The notes under the pieces were generated by a model. It saw only the letters and a list, made by a program, of their open reading frames with translations. It made no database searches and was not told where the DNA came from. A program made the translations under genes and the position numbers. From contig CADAUA010000013.1 of NCBI GenBank assembly GCA_902791035.1, positions 1 through 64,000 on the forward strand: 64,000 nt of DNA, given 5' to 3'. Positions 40,149 through 47,557 of the stretch are shown in pieces (position 1 is the first letter of the stretch; each line of letters starts with the position of its first letter). This stretch comes from an uncultured Coriobacteriaceae bacterium. GTDB lineage: Bacteria; Actinomycetota; Coriobacteriia; Coriobacteriales; Atopobiaceae.

Positions 40149-40847
40149 CTACTCGGCCTCGAAGTACCCCGGGAACTCCGCCATGACCTCGCGCTGCTCG
40201 TCCAGCATGGCGCGCAGGTGCTGGGTGGCCAGGAAGGCGGCATCGGTGGGGCGGCGCTCGGCGATGGCATCACAGATCCCCACGTGCTGGGCCAGGATGC
40301 TCTGGCGGTCCAGGCCCTTGGCGCCTATGCGGAGCCAGCGGTAGCGCTGGAGGTCGGTGTCGCCCGCGCGCAGCCACTCCCAGGCCAGGTGGCGCCCCGC
40401 CACGGTGAAGAAGGCCTCGTGCATGGCCAGGTCCGCCTCGAAGAAGGCCCCTACGTCTCCTTCCTCCATGGCCTGGCGCTGGGCGCGCAGGGTGGAGCCG
40501 ATCAGGCTGAGGCCGGCCTCGTCCACGCGTGAGCAGCATTCCACCACGACCTCGCGCTCCACCTGCGTGCGCACGAAGCGGGCGCTCTCCATGCGGGCGG
40601 GGGAGATGAGGCTCACGTAGGTCCCGCTCTTGGGCCTTGCCTGGACGAGCCCCTCCTGCTGCAGGCGGACCAGGCCCTCTCGTACGGGCGTGCGGCCGAG
40701 GTTCAGCTCCCGGCAGAGGCTGCTCGCCCCCAGGCGCTCGCCCGGCTTGTAGGCGAAGCGGGCTATGCCCTCGCGCAGGATGCGGTAGGCGCTCTCCTGC
40801 TGCAGGGCACCCTCGTCCATGGCGGGGCTCGCGTTCTTGTCGGCCAT
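40149..40847 (-). CDS. GntR-family (FCD domain) transcriptional regulator
   Basis: A 232-residue regulator of the FadR/FCD group. A winged helix-turn-helix lies at the N terminus (YRILREGIARFAYKPGERLGASSLCRELNLGRTPVREGLVRLQQEGLV) and an FCD ligand domain follows, with metal-type residues in EADLAMHEAFFTVAG and QHVGICDAI. The family includes UxuR/ExuR/KdgR-like sensors of hexuronates. It is divergent from kdgK, with matching half-sites in the intervening DNA, so it likely represses the KDG branch. GAGAGGAG precedes the ATG. Confidence 0.87.
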   Translation of the reverse strand: MADKNASPAMDEGALQQESAYRILREGIARFAYKPGERLGASSLCRELNLGRTPVREGLVRLQQEGLVQARPKSGTYVSLISPARMESARFVRTQVEREVVVECCSRVDEAGLSLIGSTLRAQRQAMEEGDVGAFFEADLAMHEAFFTVAGRHLAWEWLRAGDTDLQRYRWLRIGAKGLDRQSILAQHVGICDAIAERRPTDAAFLATQHLRAMLDEQREVMAEFPGYFEAE

Positions 40848-40877
40848 GGTCACTCCTCTCGACTGCAGCAAATGTAA

Positions 40878-40905
40878 CATATCAGTTGCTAGCAAAACTG
40901 GTATG
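40878..40905. promoter_or_regulatory. Candidate GntR operator
   Basis: CATATCAGTT-N8-AACTGGTATG is a one-mismatch inverted repeat near the GntR start. A third half-site CATACCAG lies at 41011-41018, between the kdgK -10 box and its ribosome site. The repeated ATACCAG half-site argues for repression of both genes. Confidence 0.6.
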
Positions 40906-40966
40906 GCAGATTTACCATGAATCAGGGCGATATTCTTCTCAAGTTGCGAAAAATGCCAGAGAACGC

Positions 40967-40994
40967 TTGACGTACAGAAAAGAAGATCTAGAGT
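40967..40994 (+). promoter_or_regulatory. Promoter of the kdgK-eda operon
   Basis: TTGACG (40967-40972) and TAGAGT (40989-40994) are 16 bp apart. A GntR half-site lies just downstream. Confidence 0.6.
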
Positions 40995-41034
40995 CATAGA
41001 TAGAAACTAACATACCAGATAGAGAGGAATGGCC

Positions 41035-42078
41035 ATGTACAGTCTGCCAGGTGGTCAGGTTCTTTCCTTTGGTGAGCTCATGATGCGGCTGTCCCCACAG
41101 GTGGGGCTGCGAGTCGAGCAGACACCCTCCTTCGACGTCAACTTCGGCGGCGCGGAGGCGAACGTGGCTTCCTCGCTGGCCTACCAGGGGGACGACGCTG
41201 CCTACCTCACCGTCCTGCCGCAGAACCGCCTGGCCGACCGCGCTCTCCGCGGCCTCCGCGCCCTGGGGGTGGACACCTCGCGGGTGCTCCGTGCGGGCGA
41301 CCGCATGGGCATGTACGTCTTCGAGCCGGGCAGCTCCGAGCGGCCCAACTCCGTGGTCTACGACCGCAAGTACTCCGCCATGAGCATGGCATCGGCCGAG
41401 GACTTCGGCTGGGACGCGCTTCTTGATGGCGTGGGGACCTTCTACGTGAGCGGCATCACGCCCGCCATCTCGCCCGAGCTGGCGCTGGCCTGCCGCCAGG
41501 CCCTCGTGGCCTGCCGCGAGCGGGGCGTCGCCACGGTGTGCGACCTCAACTACCGAGGCAAGATGTGGGCCCCGGAGCAGGCCCAGGCCGTCATGCGGGA
41601 GCTCCTGCCCTACGTGGACGTCTGCATAGCCAACGACGAGGACGCCTCGGCAAGCCTGGGCATCGACGAGGGTGTGGGCTCCCTCGAGCACGGCATCGAG
41701 GAGACCGAGGGCTATGTGCGGGTGGCGCGCGACGTGTGCGAGCGCTTTGGCTGTAAGGTCGTGGCCTCCGTGATCCGCGACATCCGCTCCGTGGAGGACT
41801 CGGATTGGATGGGCATGCTCTATGACGCCGGGTCGGACGAGGTCACACTCTCCCCGGTGCATCACGTGCACGTGCTCGAGGGAGTGGGCGCGGGGGACGC
41901 CTTTGGCGCCGGTCTGGTGCACGCCCTCCTTGCCGGCTGGGCGGAACAGGAGACCATCGACTATGCGATCGCGGCGAGCGTCCTCAAGCTTGGCGTTCGT
42001 GGCGACACCAACTACGTGACCGAGGCGGAGATAAGGGCTGCGGCGAGCAAGGGTTCAGGCGCGCGCGTTGCGCGGTAG
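41035..42078 (+). CDS. kdgK: 2-keto-3-deoxygluconate kinase, PfkB family
   Basis: A 347-residue ribokinase-family sugar kinase. Signature one NFGGAEANVASSLAYQG is near residue 38; the C-terminal PfkB signature with the catalytic Asp is GVGAGDAFGAGLVHALL near 285. SVVYDRKYSAMSMA matches KDG kinases. Placed between the hexuronate operon and eda, it should phosphorylate KDG to KDPG with ATP. AGAGAGG lies seven bases before the ATG at 41035; the ATG at 41029 is too close to it. Confidence 0.9.
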   Translation: MYSLPGGQVLSFGELMMRLSPQVGLRVEQTPSFDVNFGGAEANVASSLAYQGDDAAYLTVLPQNRLADRALRGLRALGVDTSRVLRAGDRMGMYVFEPGSSERPNSVVYDRKYSAMSMASAEDFGWDALLDGVGTFYVSGITPAISPELALACRQALVACRERGVATVCDLNYRGKMWAPEQAQAVMRELLPYVDVCIANDEDASASLGIDEGVGSLEHGIEETEGYVRVARDVCERFGCKVVASVIRDIRSVEDSDWMGMLYDAGSDEVTLSPVHHVHVLEGVGAGDAFGAGLVHALLAGWAEQETIDYAIAASVLKLGVRGDTNYVTEAEIRAAASKGSGARVAR

Positions 42079-42134
42079 ACGGGACTGGGTACCGGAAGAC
42101 TGCTTGGGCGCCAGCAGGCGCGGATGGGGGAGAC

Positions 42135-42791
42135 ATGTCTGACTACATGGACAAGGACGGGTTCTACAACAAGGTCTACCAGACGGGCGTGGTGCCCGTG
42201 GTGGTGTTGGAGCGGGCGGAGGATGCCGTGCCCTTGGGCCGCGCGCTCGTGGCGGGAGGCCTGCCCGCGGCCGAGGTGACCTTTCGTACGGCTGCGGCGG
42301 CAGACTGCATCCATACGATGAGCCAGGAGTGCCCCGGCCTTCTCGTGGGTGCTGGCACCGTGCTCAACGTGGAGCAGGCCAGGCGCGCGGTCGATGCGGG
42401 GGCGACCTTCGTGGTGAGCCCGGGCTTCGACTTGGGCGTGGTGGACTGGTGCCTGGACCACGAGGTGGACGTGATCCCGGCCGGCGTGACGCCCACGGAG
42501 GTGACGGCGCTCGTAAACCGGGGCCTCGCGGTGACCAAGTTCTTCCCCGCCGCGCAGTACGGCGGGCGCGGTACCATCGATGCCTTGGCCTCGGTCTTCG
42601 TGGGACACCGCTTCATGCCCACCGGTGGCGTGAGCCTGGCCAACGTGGAGGAGTACCTGGGTGACCCTGCGATCATCGCGTGCGGTGGCACTTGGATGGT
42701 CAAGCCCAAGCTCTTCGCGGACGGAGACTTCGGCCAGGTCGAGAAGGCCACGGGCGAGGCTGCGGCAGTCGTGAGACGTCTTCGCGGGTAG
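42135..42791 (+). CDS. eda: KDPG/KHG aldolase
   Basis: A 218-residue class I aldolase that splits KDPG to pyruvate and glyceraldehyde-3-phosphate. Motifs: GVVPVVVLERAEDAVPLGRAL, AEVTFRTAAAADCI (catalytic Glu), VGAGTVLNVEQARRAVDAGA, SPGFD, GVTPTEV, the Schiff-base lysine in VTKFFPAAQYGG (Lys135) and MPTGGVSLANVEEYL. It completes glucuronate breakdown in this locus. It follows kdgK by 56 bp and is probably cotranscribed. Confidence 0.95.
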   Translation: MSDYMDKDGFYNKVYQTGVVPVVVLERAEDAVPLGRALVAGGLPAAEVTFRTAAAADCIHTMSQECPGLLVGAGTVLNVEQARRAVDAGATFVVSPGFDLGVVDWCLDHEVDVIPAGVTPTEVTALVNRGLAVTKFFPAAQYGGRGTIDALASVFVGHRFMPTGGVSLANVEEYLGDPAIIACGGTWMVKPKLFADGDFGQVEKATGEAAAVVRRLRG

Positions 42792-42797
42792 CGGTGT

Positions 42798-42827
42798 TGT
42801 CACAAAGGTGTCAGTCACTTTTGTGAC
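42798..42827. repeat. TGTCAC palindrome after eda
   Basis: TGTCACAAAGGTGTC and GTCACTTTTGTGACA form an imperfect inverted repeat around one A, six bases after the eda stop. It is the same family as 19802-19832. Confidence 0.7.
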
Positions 42828-42852
42828 ATACGAAAATTTGTTCGAAAGCGGC

Positions 42853-42909
42853 TTGACATGATCGCCCCCTCGTGCTGAAATGTATTCCGTAAACGAAGCC
42901 GAGGGGGCG
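42853..42909 (+). promoter_or_regulatory. Promoter and operator of the RelB/PIN operon
   Basis: TTGACA (42853-42858) and TGAAAT (42876-42881) are 17 bp apart. A perfect 10-bp inverted repeat CGCCCCCTCG/CGAGGGGGCG has one arm in the promoter spacer (42863-42872) and the other over the ribosome site (42900-42909). A bound repressor would block both. Confidence 0.65.
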
Positions 42910-42914
42910 AAGCT

Positions 42915-43205
42915 ATGAAGACTGCGGTGGTTTCCGGCAGGGTGGACACGTCCGTAAAGGAGAAGGCGGATGCCTATCTCAAGGAGAAGGGTGTCACGCC
43001 GGGCGAGGTCATCAAGAACGTGTGGGCGGGTATCGCCACCACAGGCCAGGTGCCTGGTCCCGTGGACGAGGAGGAAGCCCTCAGACGCAAGCGGGCATTG
43101 CTGGCGGACCTGCTCCAGCTTGCGGATTCGCTTCCGCCCAACGCGGAATTCACGAATATGACCAAGGCGCAGGTGCGCGACTTCGTGGCAGGCAAGTATG
43201 AGTGA
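42915..43205 (+). CDS. RelB/DinJ-like antitoxin
   Basis: A 96-residue protein with a ribbon-helix-helix N terminus (SGRVDTSVKEKADAYLKEKGVTPGEVIKNVWAGIATTG), the RelB/DinJ pattern, and a C-terminal toxin-binding tail. It should bind the inverted repeat in its promoter. Its end overlaps the start of the PIN-domain gene by eight bases. Pairing of a RelB-type antitoxin with a PIN toxin is a mixed module. Confidence 0.83.
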   Translation: MKTAVVSGRVDTSVKEKADAYLKEKGVTPGEVIKNVWAGIATTGQVPGPVDEEEALRRKRALLADLLQLADSLPPNAEFTNMTKAQVRDFVAGKYE

Positions 43206-43656
43206 GCTTCTTCTTGATACGGATATCCTGCTCGACGTCCTGGATCGCTCTCGCCCGGAGTGCGCCGAGGCCCGGGAGGTCCTCTCGCTCTGCAACGGCG
43301 GGGGAGACATGGGCTTGGTGTGTTCGGGTGCATTGAAGGACGTCTACTACATTCTGGGAAGGATGTGGGGTGAGCCCGCAGCACGTCGCTGCGTGAGCGA
43401 CCTCATGGGACTTCTCGTAGTCGTGCCGATAGGGGCTGAGGAGTGCGACTTGGCCATGCGATCGGGGGAACCGGACTTCGGGGACGGCATAGTGCGGGCA
43501 GCGGCAGAGCTGGAGGGTGTGGACTTCATCCTCACGAGGGACAAGACCGCCTTCCAGAACTCCAAGGTGCGCAGCGTCACCTGTGCGGAGTACCTGCGCA
43601 TCGTGGCGAGCGAGCCCACGCCTCGGCAGCTCCTGTACCCCGACGCCCAGGGATGA
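43198..43656 (+). CDS. PIN-domain ribonuclease toxin
   Basis: A 152-residue PIN-domain protein. The acidic residues of the Mg-dependent RNase site are visible: DTDILLDVLD at the N terminus, an acidic residue in the middle (GEPDFGDGIVRAAAELEGVDFILTRDK) and the final TRDKTAFQNSKVRSVTCAEYL. It is likely the toxin of the overlapping antitoxin gene. The ATG at 43198 lies inside the last antitoxin codons (ATGAGTGA). Operon of two genes. Confidence 0.85.
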   Translation: MSELLLDTDILLDVLDRSRPECAEAREVLSLCNGGGDMGLVCSGALKDVYYILGRMWGEPAARRCVSDLMGLLVVVPIGAEECDLAMRSGEPDFGDGIVRAAAELEGVDFILTRDKTAFQNSKVRSVTCAEYLRIVASEPTPRQLLYPDAQG

Positions 43657-43739
43657 GGTAGGTTCTTGTCTGACATTCGCGGCGTCTGGGTCTGCGCTGG
43701 GCGTGGCCTCAGGTTGCGCAGTTCTTCTTGGAGGTGCAT

Positions 43740-44552
43740 ATGGAACCGGCCCTTGTATGCGTGGACTTGGATGGAACGCTCACGAATCCAGACAAGGCCG
43801 TAACCAAGGCCTGCCGCCAGGCGCTTGCGGATGCTGTCGATGCGGGGCTGACGGTCGCCTTTGCCTCTGGCAGGGACGCGAAGGGCATATTCTCCCTCAT
43901 GGACGAGATGGGCTTGCCGCATACCTGCGCGGCCCTCTCTGGTGCGATCTCCTATCTGGATGGCCGGGAGGTGGGGCATCACACCATCGAGGCTGGCCGG
44001 GTGCTGGAGGTGGTCAGGGTGGCGGAGCGTCTGGGGGCCTACGTTGGCGTGTCGGGTGCGGACTTCTGGCTGCCGGCAGGACGCATCAGGTGGCATCCGG
44101 CCTTCGCCAAGGGGCGCGACCCGGAGGAATACACGCCCTACGAGGACCTCTATGCAGCGCTGCCTGTCCATGGGGATGGCTTTCTCAAGGTCTCGCTCCA
44201 CACCGACACTGGCGAGGAGTTCGAGAACCTGCGCGAGGCCCTTTCTCGAATCGACGGCATCGTACTGGCACGCTCGGACGCGAACTGGTTGGACGTGACG
44301 GCAGAGGGCTGTACCAAGGCGGAGGGAATCGGGCATCTGCGCCAGGCCATCGGACTCAGCCCGGAGCGGGTGGCCATGGTAGGCGACGACGAGAACGACG
44401 TTGCTGCCCTCCGCGCTGCGGGTCTGGCCATCGCCATGGGGAACGCGGCACCGTCGGTCAAGGCTGTCGCGGATGTGGTGGTGGCGGACAACGCCCACGA
44501 TGGATGTGCCGAGGCGCTGCACCTGGCCATCGAGAAGTTCACGAACGACTGA
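43740..44552 (+). CDS. Cof-type HAD phosphatase
   Basis: A 270-residue HAD subfamily IIB protein. Motif I is CVDLDGTLTNPDKAV, motif II ASGRDAKGI, the cap follows in the middle, motif III contains CTKAEGIGHL (Lys) and motif IV MVGDDENDVAALRAAGLAIAMGNA. Such proteins remove phosphate from sugar phosphates, flavin or other small molecules; the substrate is unknown. GGAGG lies five bases before the ATG at 43740. Confidence 0.88.
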   Translation: MEPALVCVDLDGTLTNPDKAVTKACRQALADAVDAGLTVAFASGRDAKGIFSLMDEMGLPHTCAALSGAISYLDGREVGHHTIEAGRVLEVVRVAERLGAYVGVSGADFWLPAGRIRWHPAFAKGRDPEEYTPYEDLYAALPVHGDGFLKVSLHTDTGEEFENLREALSRIDGIVLARSDANWLDVTAEGCTKAEGIGHLRQAIGLSPERVAMVGDDENDVAALRAAGLAIAMGNAAPSVKAVADVVVADNAHDGCAEALHLAIEKFTND

Positions 44553-44593
44553 CGACCCCGTCGCGAGAGCGCCGGGACCTCCTGGCTTGGGCG

Positions 44594-44599
44594 TATACT
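44594..44599 (+). promoter_or_regulatory. -10 box of hisS
   Basis: TATACT sits 36 bp upstream of the hisS ATG, giving a leader of about 30 bases with AGAAGGAG. The -35 region is weak. Confidence 0.5.
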
Positions 44600-44635
44600 C
44601 TTGCGCGCACGACACACGATAGAAGGAGCTTATCC

Positions 44636-45949
44636 ATGGGACAGCGCATCCAGGGCACCGAGGACCTCTACGGCGGGTACATGCGTGCCTGGCAGCATAT
44701 GCAGGACGTGGCGCGCGACCTCTTTGGCGCGTACGGGTTCGACATGATCGAGACGCCTGCCATCGAACAGGTGGACACCTTCGTGCACGGCATCGGCGAG
44801 TCCACCGATGTGGTGCGCAAGGAGATGTTCCGCGTCTTCTCTGGCGCCCTCATGGACCGGCTGCTCGAGTCTGGCAGCGAGAGTGGCCTCAAGGCCAAGC
44901 AGCGCATGGCCATGCGGCCCGAAGGCACGGCTGGTGTGGTGCGCGCCGCGGTGGAGGGCAACTTCGTGCCGCAGGGCGGCGCCCCCGTCAAGCTGTGGTA
45001 CGCCGAGCCGATGTTTCGCGGCGAGCGCCCGCAGAAGGGGCGCCTGCGCCAGTTCCATCAGGTGGGCGTGGAGTGGCTGGGCGCGCCCGACCCCGCCGCG
45101 GATGCCGAGTGCATCATCATGCTGATGGAGTTCTACAAGCGTCTGGGCTTCGATCCTTCCAAGCTCAAGCTATCCATCAACTCCATGGGCGATGCCAACT
45201 GCCGCCCCGCCTACCGCGACAAGGTCCGTCAGTTCATCCTGGACCACGCGGACGAGATGTGCGAGGACTGCATCGAGCGTGCGGAGATCAACCCCCTGCG
45301 TTCCTTCGACTGCAAGAACGACCACTGCCGCGAGGTCATGAAGGCGGCCCCCCTCGTGACCGACAACCTCTGCGACGACTGCCGCGACCACTACGCCAAG
45401 GTCAAGCAATACCTGGACGCGGCGGGCGTGTCCTACGTGGAGGATCCAACGCTGGTGCGTGGCCTCGACTACTACACCCGGACGGTCTTCGAGGTGGAGG
45501 TCGAGGGTGCGGGCGTGGGCGCCATCGGTGGCGGCGGTCGCTACGACGGCCTCATGGAGCTCGAGGGTGGCAAGCCCACGCCGGGCATCGGCTTTGCCGT
45601 GGGCTTCGAGCGCATCGCGCTGGCCCTTGCCTCCCAGGGCGTGAGCCTGGAGGGTGCCGAGCCCAGCTGCGTGTACGTGGCCTGCACTGGCGCCGACGAG
45701 CGCTCCGCAGCCTTTGACGCCACGCTGGCCCTGCGGCGCGCCGGCATCCGCACCGAGGCCGACTACCAGGGCCGCTCGCTCAAGAGCCAGTTCAAGCAGG
45801 CGGACAAGCTCCATGCCCGCGTGTGCGTGGTTCTGGGCTCCGACGAGGTGGCGGCTGGCGTGGCGACGCTTCGCGACATGTCCACCCACGAGCAGGTCCA
45901 AGTTCCCATAGGTGAGCTCGTGGAGCGCGTCCAGGCCCTCCTCGCCTAA
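44636..45949 (+). CDS. hisS: Histidyl-tRNA synthetase
   Basis: A 437-residue class II synthetase that charges tRNA-His. Motif 2 region MFRGERPQKGRLRQFHQVGVEWLG, the histidine motifs LVRGLDYYTRTVFEVE and GGGRYDGLMELEGG, motif 3 GIGFAVGFERIALAL and a C-terminal anticodon-binding domain (QFKQADKLHARVCVVLGSDEVAAG) are present. CxxC pairs in the insert (CEDC, CDDC) suggest a zinc-binding variant. AspS, often its neighbour, lies 9 kb away in this window. Confidence 0.96.
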   Translation: MGQRIQGTEDLYGGYMRAWQHMQDVARDLFGAYGFDMIETPAIEQVDTFVHGIGESTDVVRKEMFRVFSGALMDRLLESGSESGLKAKQRMAMRPEGTAGVVRAAVEGNFVPQGGAPVKLWYAEPMFRGERPQKGRLRQFHQVGVEWLGAPDPAADAECIIMLMEFYKRLGFDPSKLKLSINSMGDANCRPAYRDKVRQFILDHADEMCEDCIERAEINPLRSFDCKNDHCREVMKAAPLVTDNLCDDCRDHYAKVKQYLDAAGVSYVEDPTLVRGLDYYTRTVFEVEVEGAGVGAIGGGGRYDGLMELEGGKPTPGIGFAVGFERIALALASQGVSLEGAEPSCVYVACTGADERSAAFDATLALRRAGIRTEADYQGRSLKSQFKQADKLHARVCVVLGSDEVAAGVATLRDMSTHEQVQVPIGELVERVQALLA

Positions 45950-45968
45950 GACCACAGCAAGGTAGATG

Positions 45969-46005
45969 AGCGGCGGGCTTCCCTCACGTGGGATGGCCCG
46001 CCGCT
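45969..46005 (+). terminator. Terminator-like hairpin after hisS
   Basis: AGCGGCGGGC pairs with GCCCGCCGCT, with an inner stem around CTTCCC/GGGATGG. The bases after it are GTCGC, so no T tract. Confidence 0.55.
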
Positions 46006-46091
46006 GTCGCAAACAGTCGTCCCTTTGGCGTGCGTGGCGGGGCAGATGGGGTATCGTGTCTCGGATTCCAAATGAGACCCGGAGGTGGACC

Positions 46092-47306
46092 GTGCCCCAG
46101 AGCCCCACGACCCAGACCACACCCAAGAAGAACTACTCCCGCACCCTGCTCGCCTGCTACCTGGGCTTCATCACGCAGGCGATCTCGTCCAACTTCGCAC
46201 CCCTGCTCTTTACCACCTTCAACCGCGAGTACGGGATCCCGCTCGAACAGGTTGCCCTCGTCTCCACGGTCTTCTACTTCACGCAACTCCTGATCGACGC
46301 CTTCTGCGCCAAATTCGTGGACCGCGTGGGTTATCGGCGTGCGGTGGTGCTCTCCGAGGTCATCTCGGCGGCGGGCCTAGCGGGCCTCGCCTTCCTGCCG
46401 GACCTCCTGCCGGACCCCTTCGTGGGCATCATGGCCTGCGTGATCGTGTACGCCATGGGGTCGGGCCTCATCGAGGTCCTGGTGAGCCCCATCGTGGAGG
46501 CCTGCCCCTTCGACAACAAGGAGGGCGTGATGAGCCTCCTCCACTCCTTCTACTGCTGGGGCTCGGTGGGGGTGGTCGCGGGGTCCACGCTCTTCTTCGC
46601 CGTCTTCGGCGTGGAGCACTGGCGGGTACTGGCCTGCATCTGGGCCCTTATCCCGCTATATAACATCTACAACTTCATGACCTGCCCGATCGAGCGGCTC
46701 GTGGAGGAGGGGCAGTCCATGGGGATCCGCGACCTCCTGCGCAGTGGCGTCTTCTGGGTACTGCTCGTCCTCATGGTCTGCGCCGGCGCCTCCGAGATCG
46801 CCATGGCGCAATGGGCCTCGGCCTTTGCCGAGACGGCACTGGGCGTGAGCAAGACCGTGGGCGACATCGCAGGCCCCTGCGCCTTTGCGGTGCTCATGGG
46901 CACCAGCCGCGCCCTCTATGGCAAGGCGGGCGAGAAGCTCGACCTCAAGCGCTTCATGGTGGGGTCTGGCCTGCTCTGCGTGGTCTGCTACCTCCTAGCA
47001 GGCCTTGCCAACATCCCCATGCTGGGGCTTGTGGGCTGTGCCGTCTGCGGCTTCTCTGTGGGCATCATGTGGCCTGGCGCCATCAGCATCGCCTCGCAGA
47101 CCCTGCCTGCGGGCGGGACCGCCATGTTCGCCCTGCTGGCGCTGGCGGGAGACGCCGGCGGTTCCTCCGGCCCGGCACTGGTGGGCATGGTGGCCCAGGG
47201 GGTCGGGGGAGACCTCCACGTGGGCGTGCTCTCGGGCGTGGTCTTCCCGGTGGTGCTCGTGGCCTGCGTGGTCGCCCTCATGCGCAGGGAGAAGGCCACG
47301 GCCTAG
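46092..47306 (+). CDS. Major facilitator superfamily transporter
   Basis: A 404-residue membrane protein with about twelve hydrophobic segments. The first-loop motif is KFVDRVGYRRAVVLSEV and the second half opens with SGVFWVLLVLMVCAGASEIAMAQWASAFAE. It resembles the FucP/NarK-like and sugar-type MFS carriers without a decisive substrate motif. GGAGG lies six bases before the GTG at 46092. It is flanked by hisS and a convergent exporter operon. Confidence 0.85.
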   Translation: MPQSPTTQTTPKKNYSRTLLACYLGFITQAISSNFAPLLFTTFNREYGIPLEQVALVSTVFYFTQLLIDAFCAKFVDRVGYRRAVVLSEVISAAGLAGLAFLPDLLPDPFVGIMACVIVYAMGSGLIEVLVSPIVEACPFDNKEGVMSLLHSFYCWGSVGVVAGSTLFFAVFGVEHWRVLACIWALIPLYNIYNFMTCPIERLVEEGQSMGIRDLLRSGVFWVLLVLMVCAGASEIAMAQWASAFAETALGVSKTVGDIAGPCAFAVLMGTSRALYGKAGEKLDLKRFMVGSGLLCVVCYLLAGLANIPMLGLVGCAVCGFSVGIMWPGAISIASQTLPAGGTAMFALLALAGDAGGSSGPALVGMVAQGVGGDLHVGVLSGVVFPVVLVACVVALMRREKATA

Positions 47307-47387
47307 TGATGCACGTCGGGGGCGGGAGCGCCGGCGGGGCCCCGCCAGCGCCTGGCGAGACCCGATGTGACCCACCGGCTCGGCAAA

Positions 47388-47491
47388 GTGTCACTTGCAG
47401 GTGCCCGCTCTGGCACTGGTGACAAGCGCGCACCTCATCTACCTGCAATTATATGAAGTGCAATCAACTGCCAGACACCTGCAAGTGACAC
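47388..47491. repeat. Foldback element with 16-bp perfect arms
   Basis: GTGTCACTTGCAGGTG (47388-47403) is exactly complemented at 47476-47491. Inside lie TGGCA/TGCCA and, on the minus strand, CATATAATTGCAGGTA, close to the core of the element at 30763-30885. The 251-bp gap 47307-47557 holds this and no gene. Confidence 0.9.
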
Positions 47492-47557
47492 ATCGCCGCG
47501 GATCCGGGCCAGTAAGGCCCCGATAGCCCCGCTCCTCGGCCGCGCAGGGCCCGAGCC

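Noticed and set aside
40141-40150. Extra TCGAGTAGG site (GCCTACTCGG) at the GntR stop
   Set aside because: The match arises from Glu-stop codons (GAG TAG) and differs at the first base. No phased partners are near. The same applies to CGAGTAGGG at 53757.
42915-43656. Mobile element signature around toxin-antitoxin genes
   Set aside because: No transposase, integrase, direct flanking repeats or tRNA target were seen around any of the three pairs.
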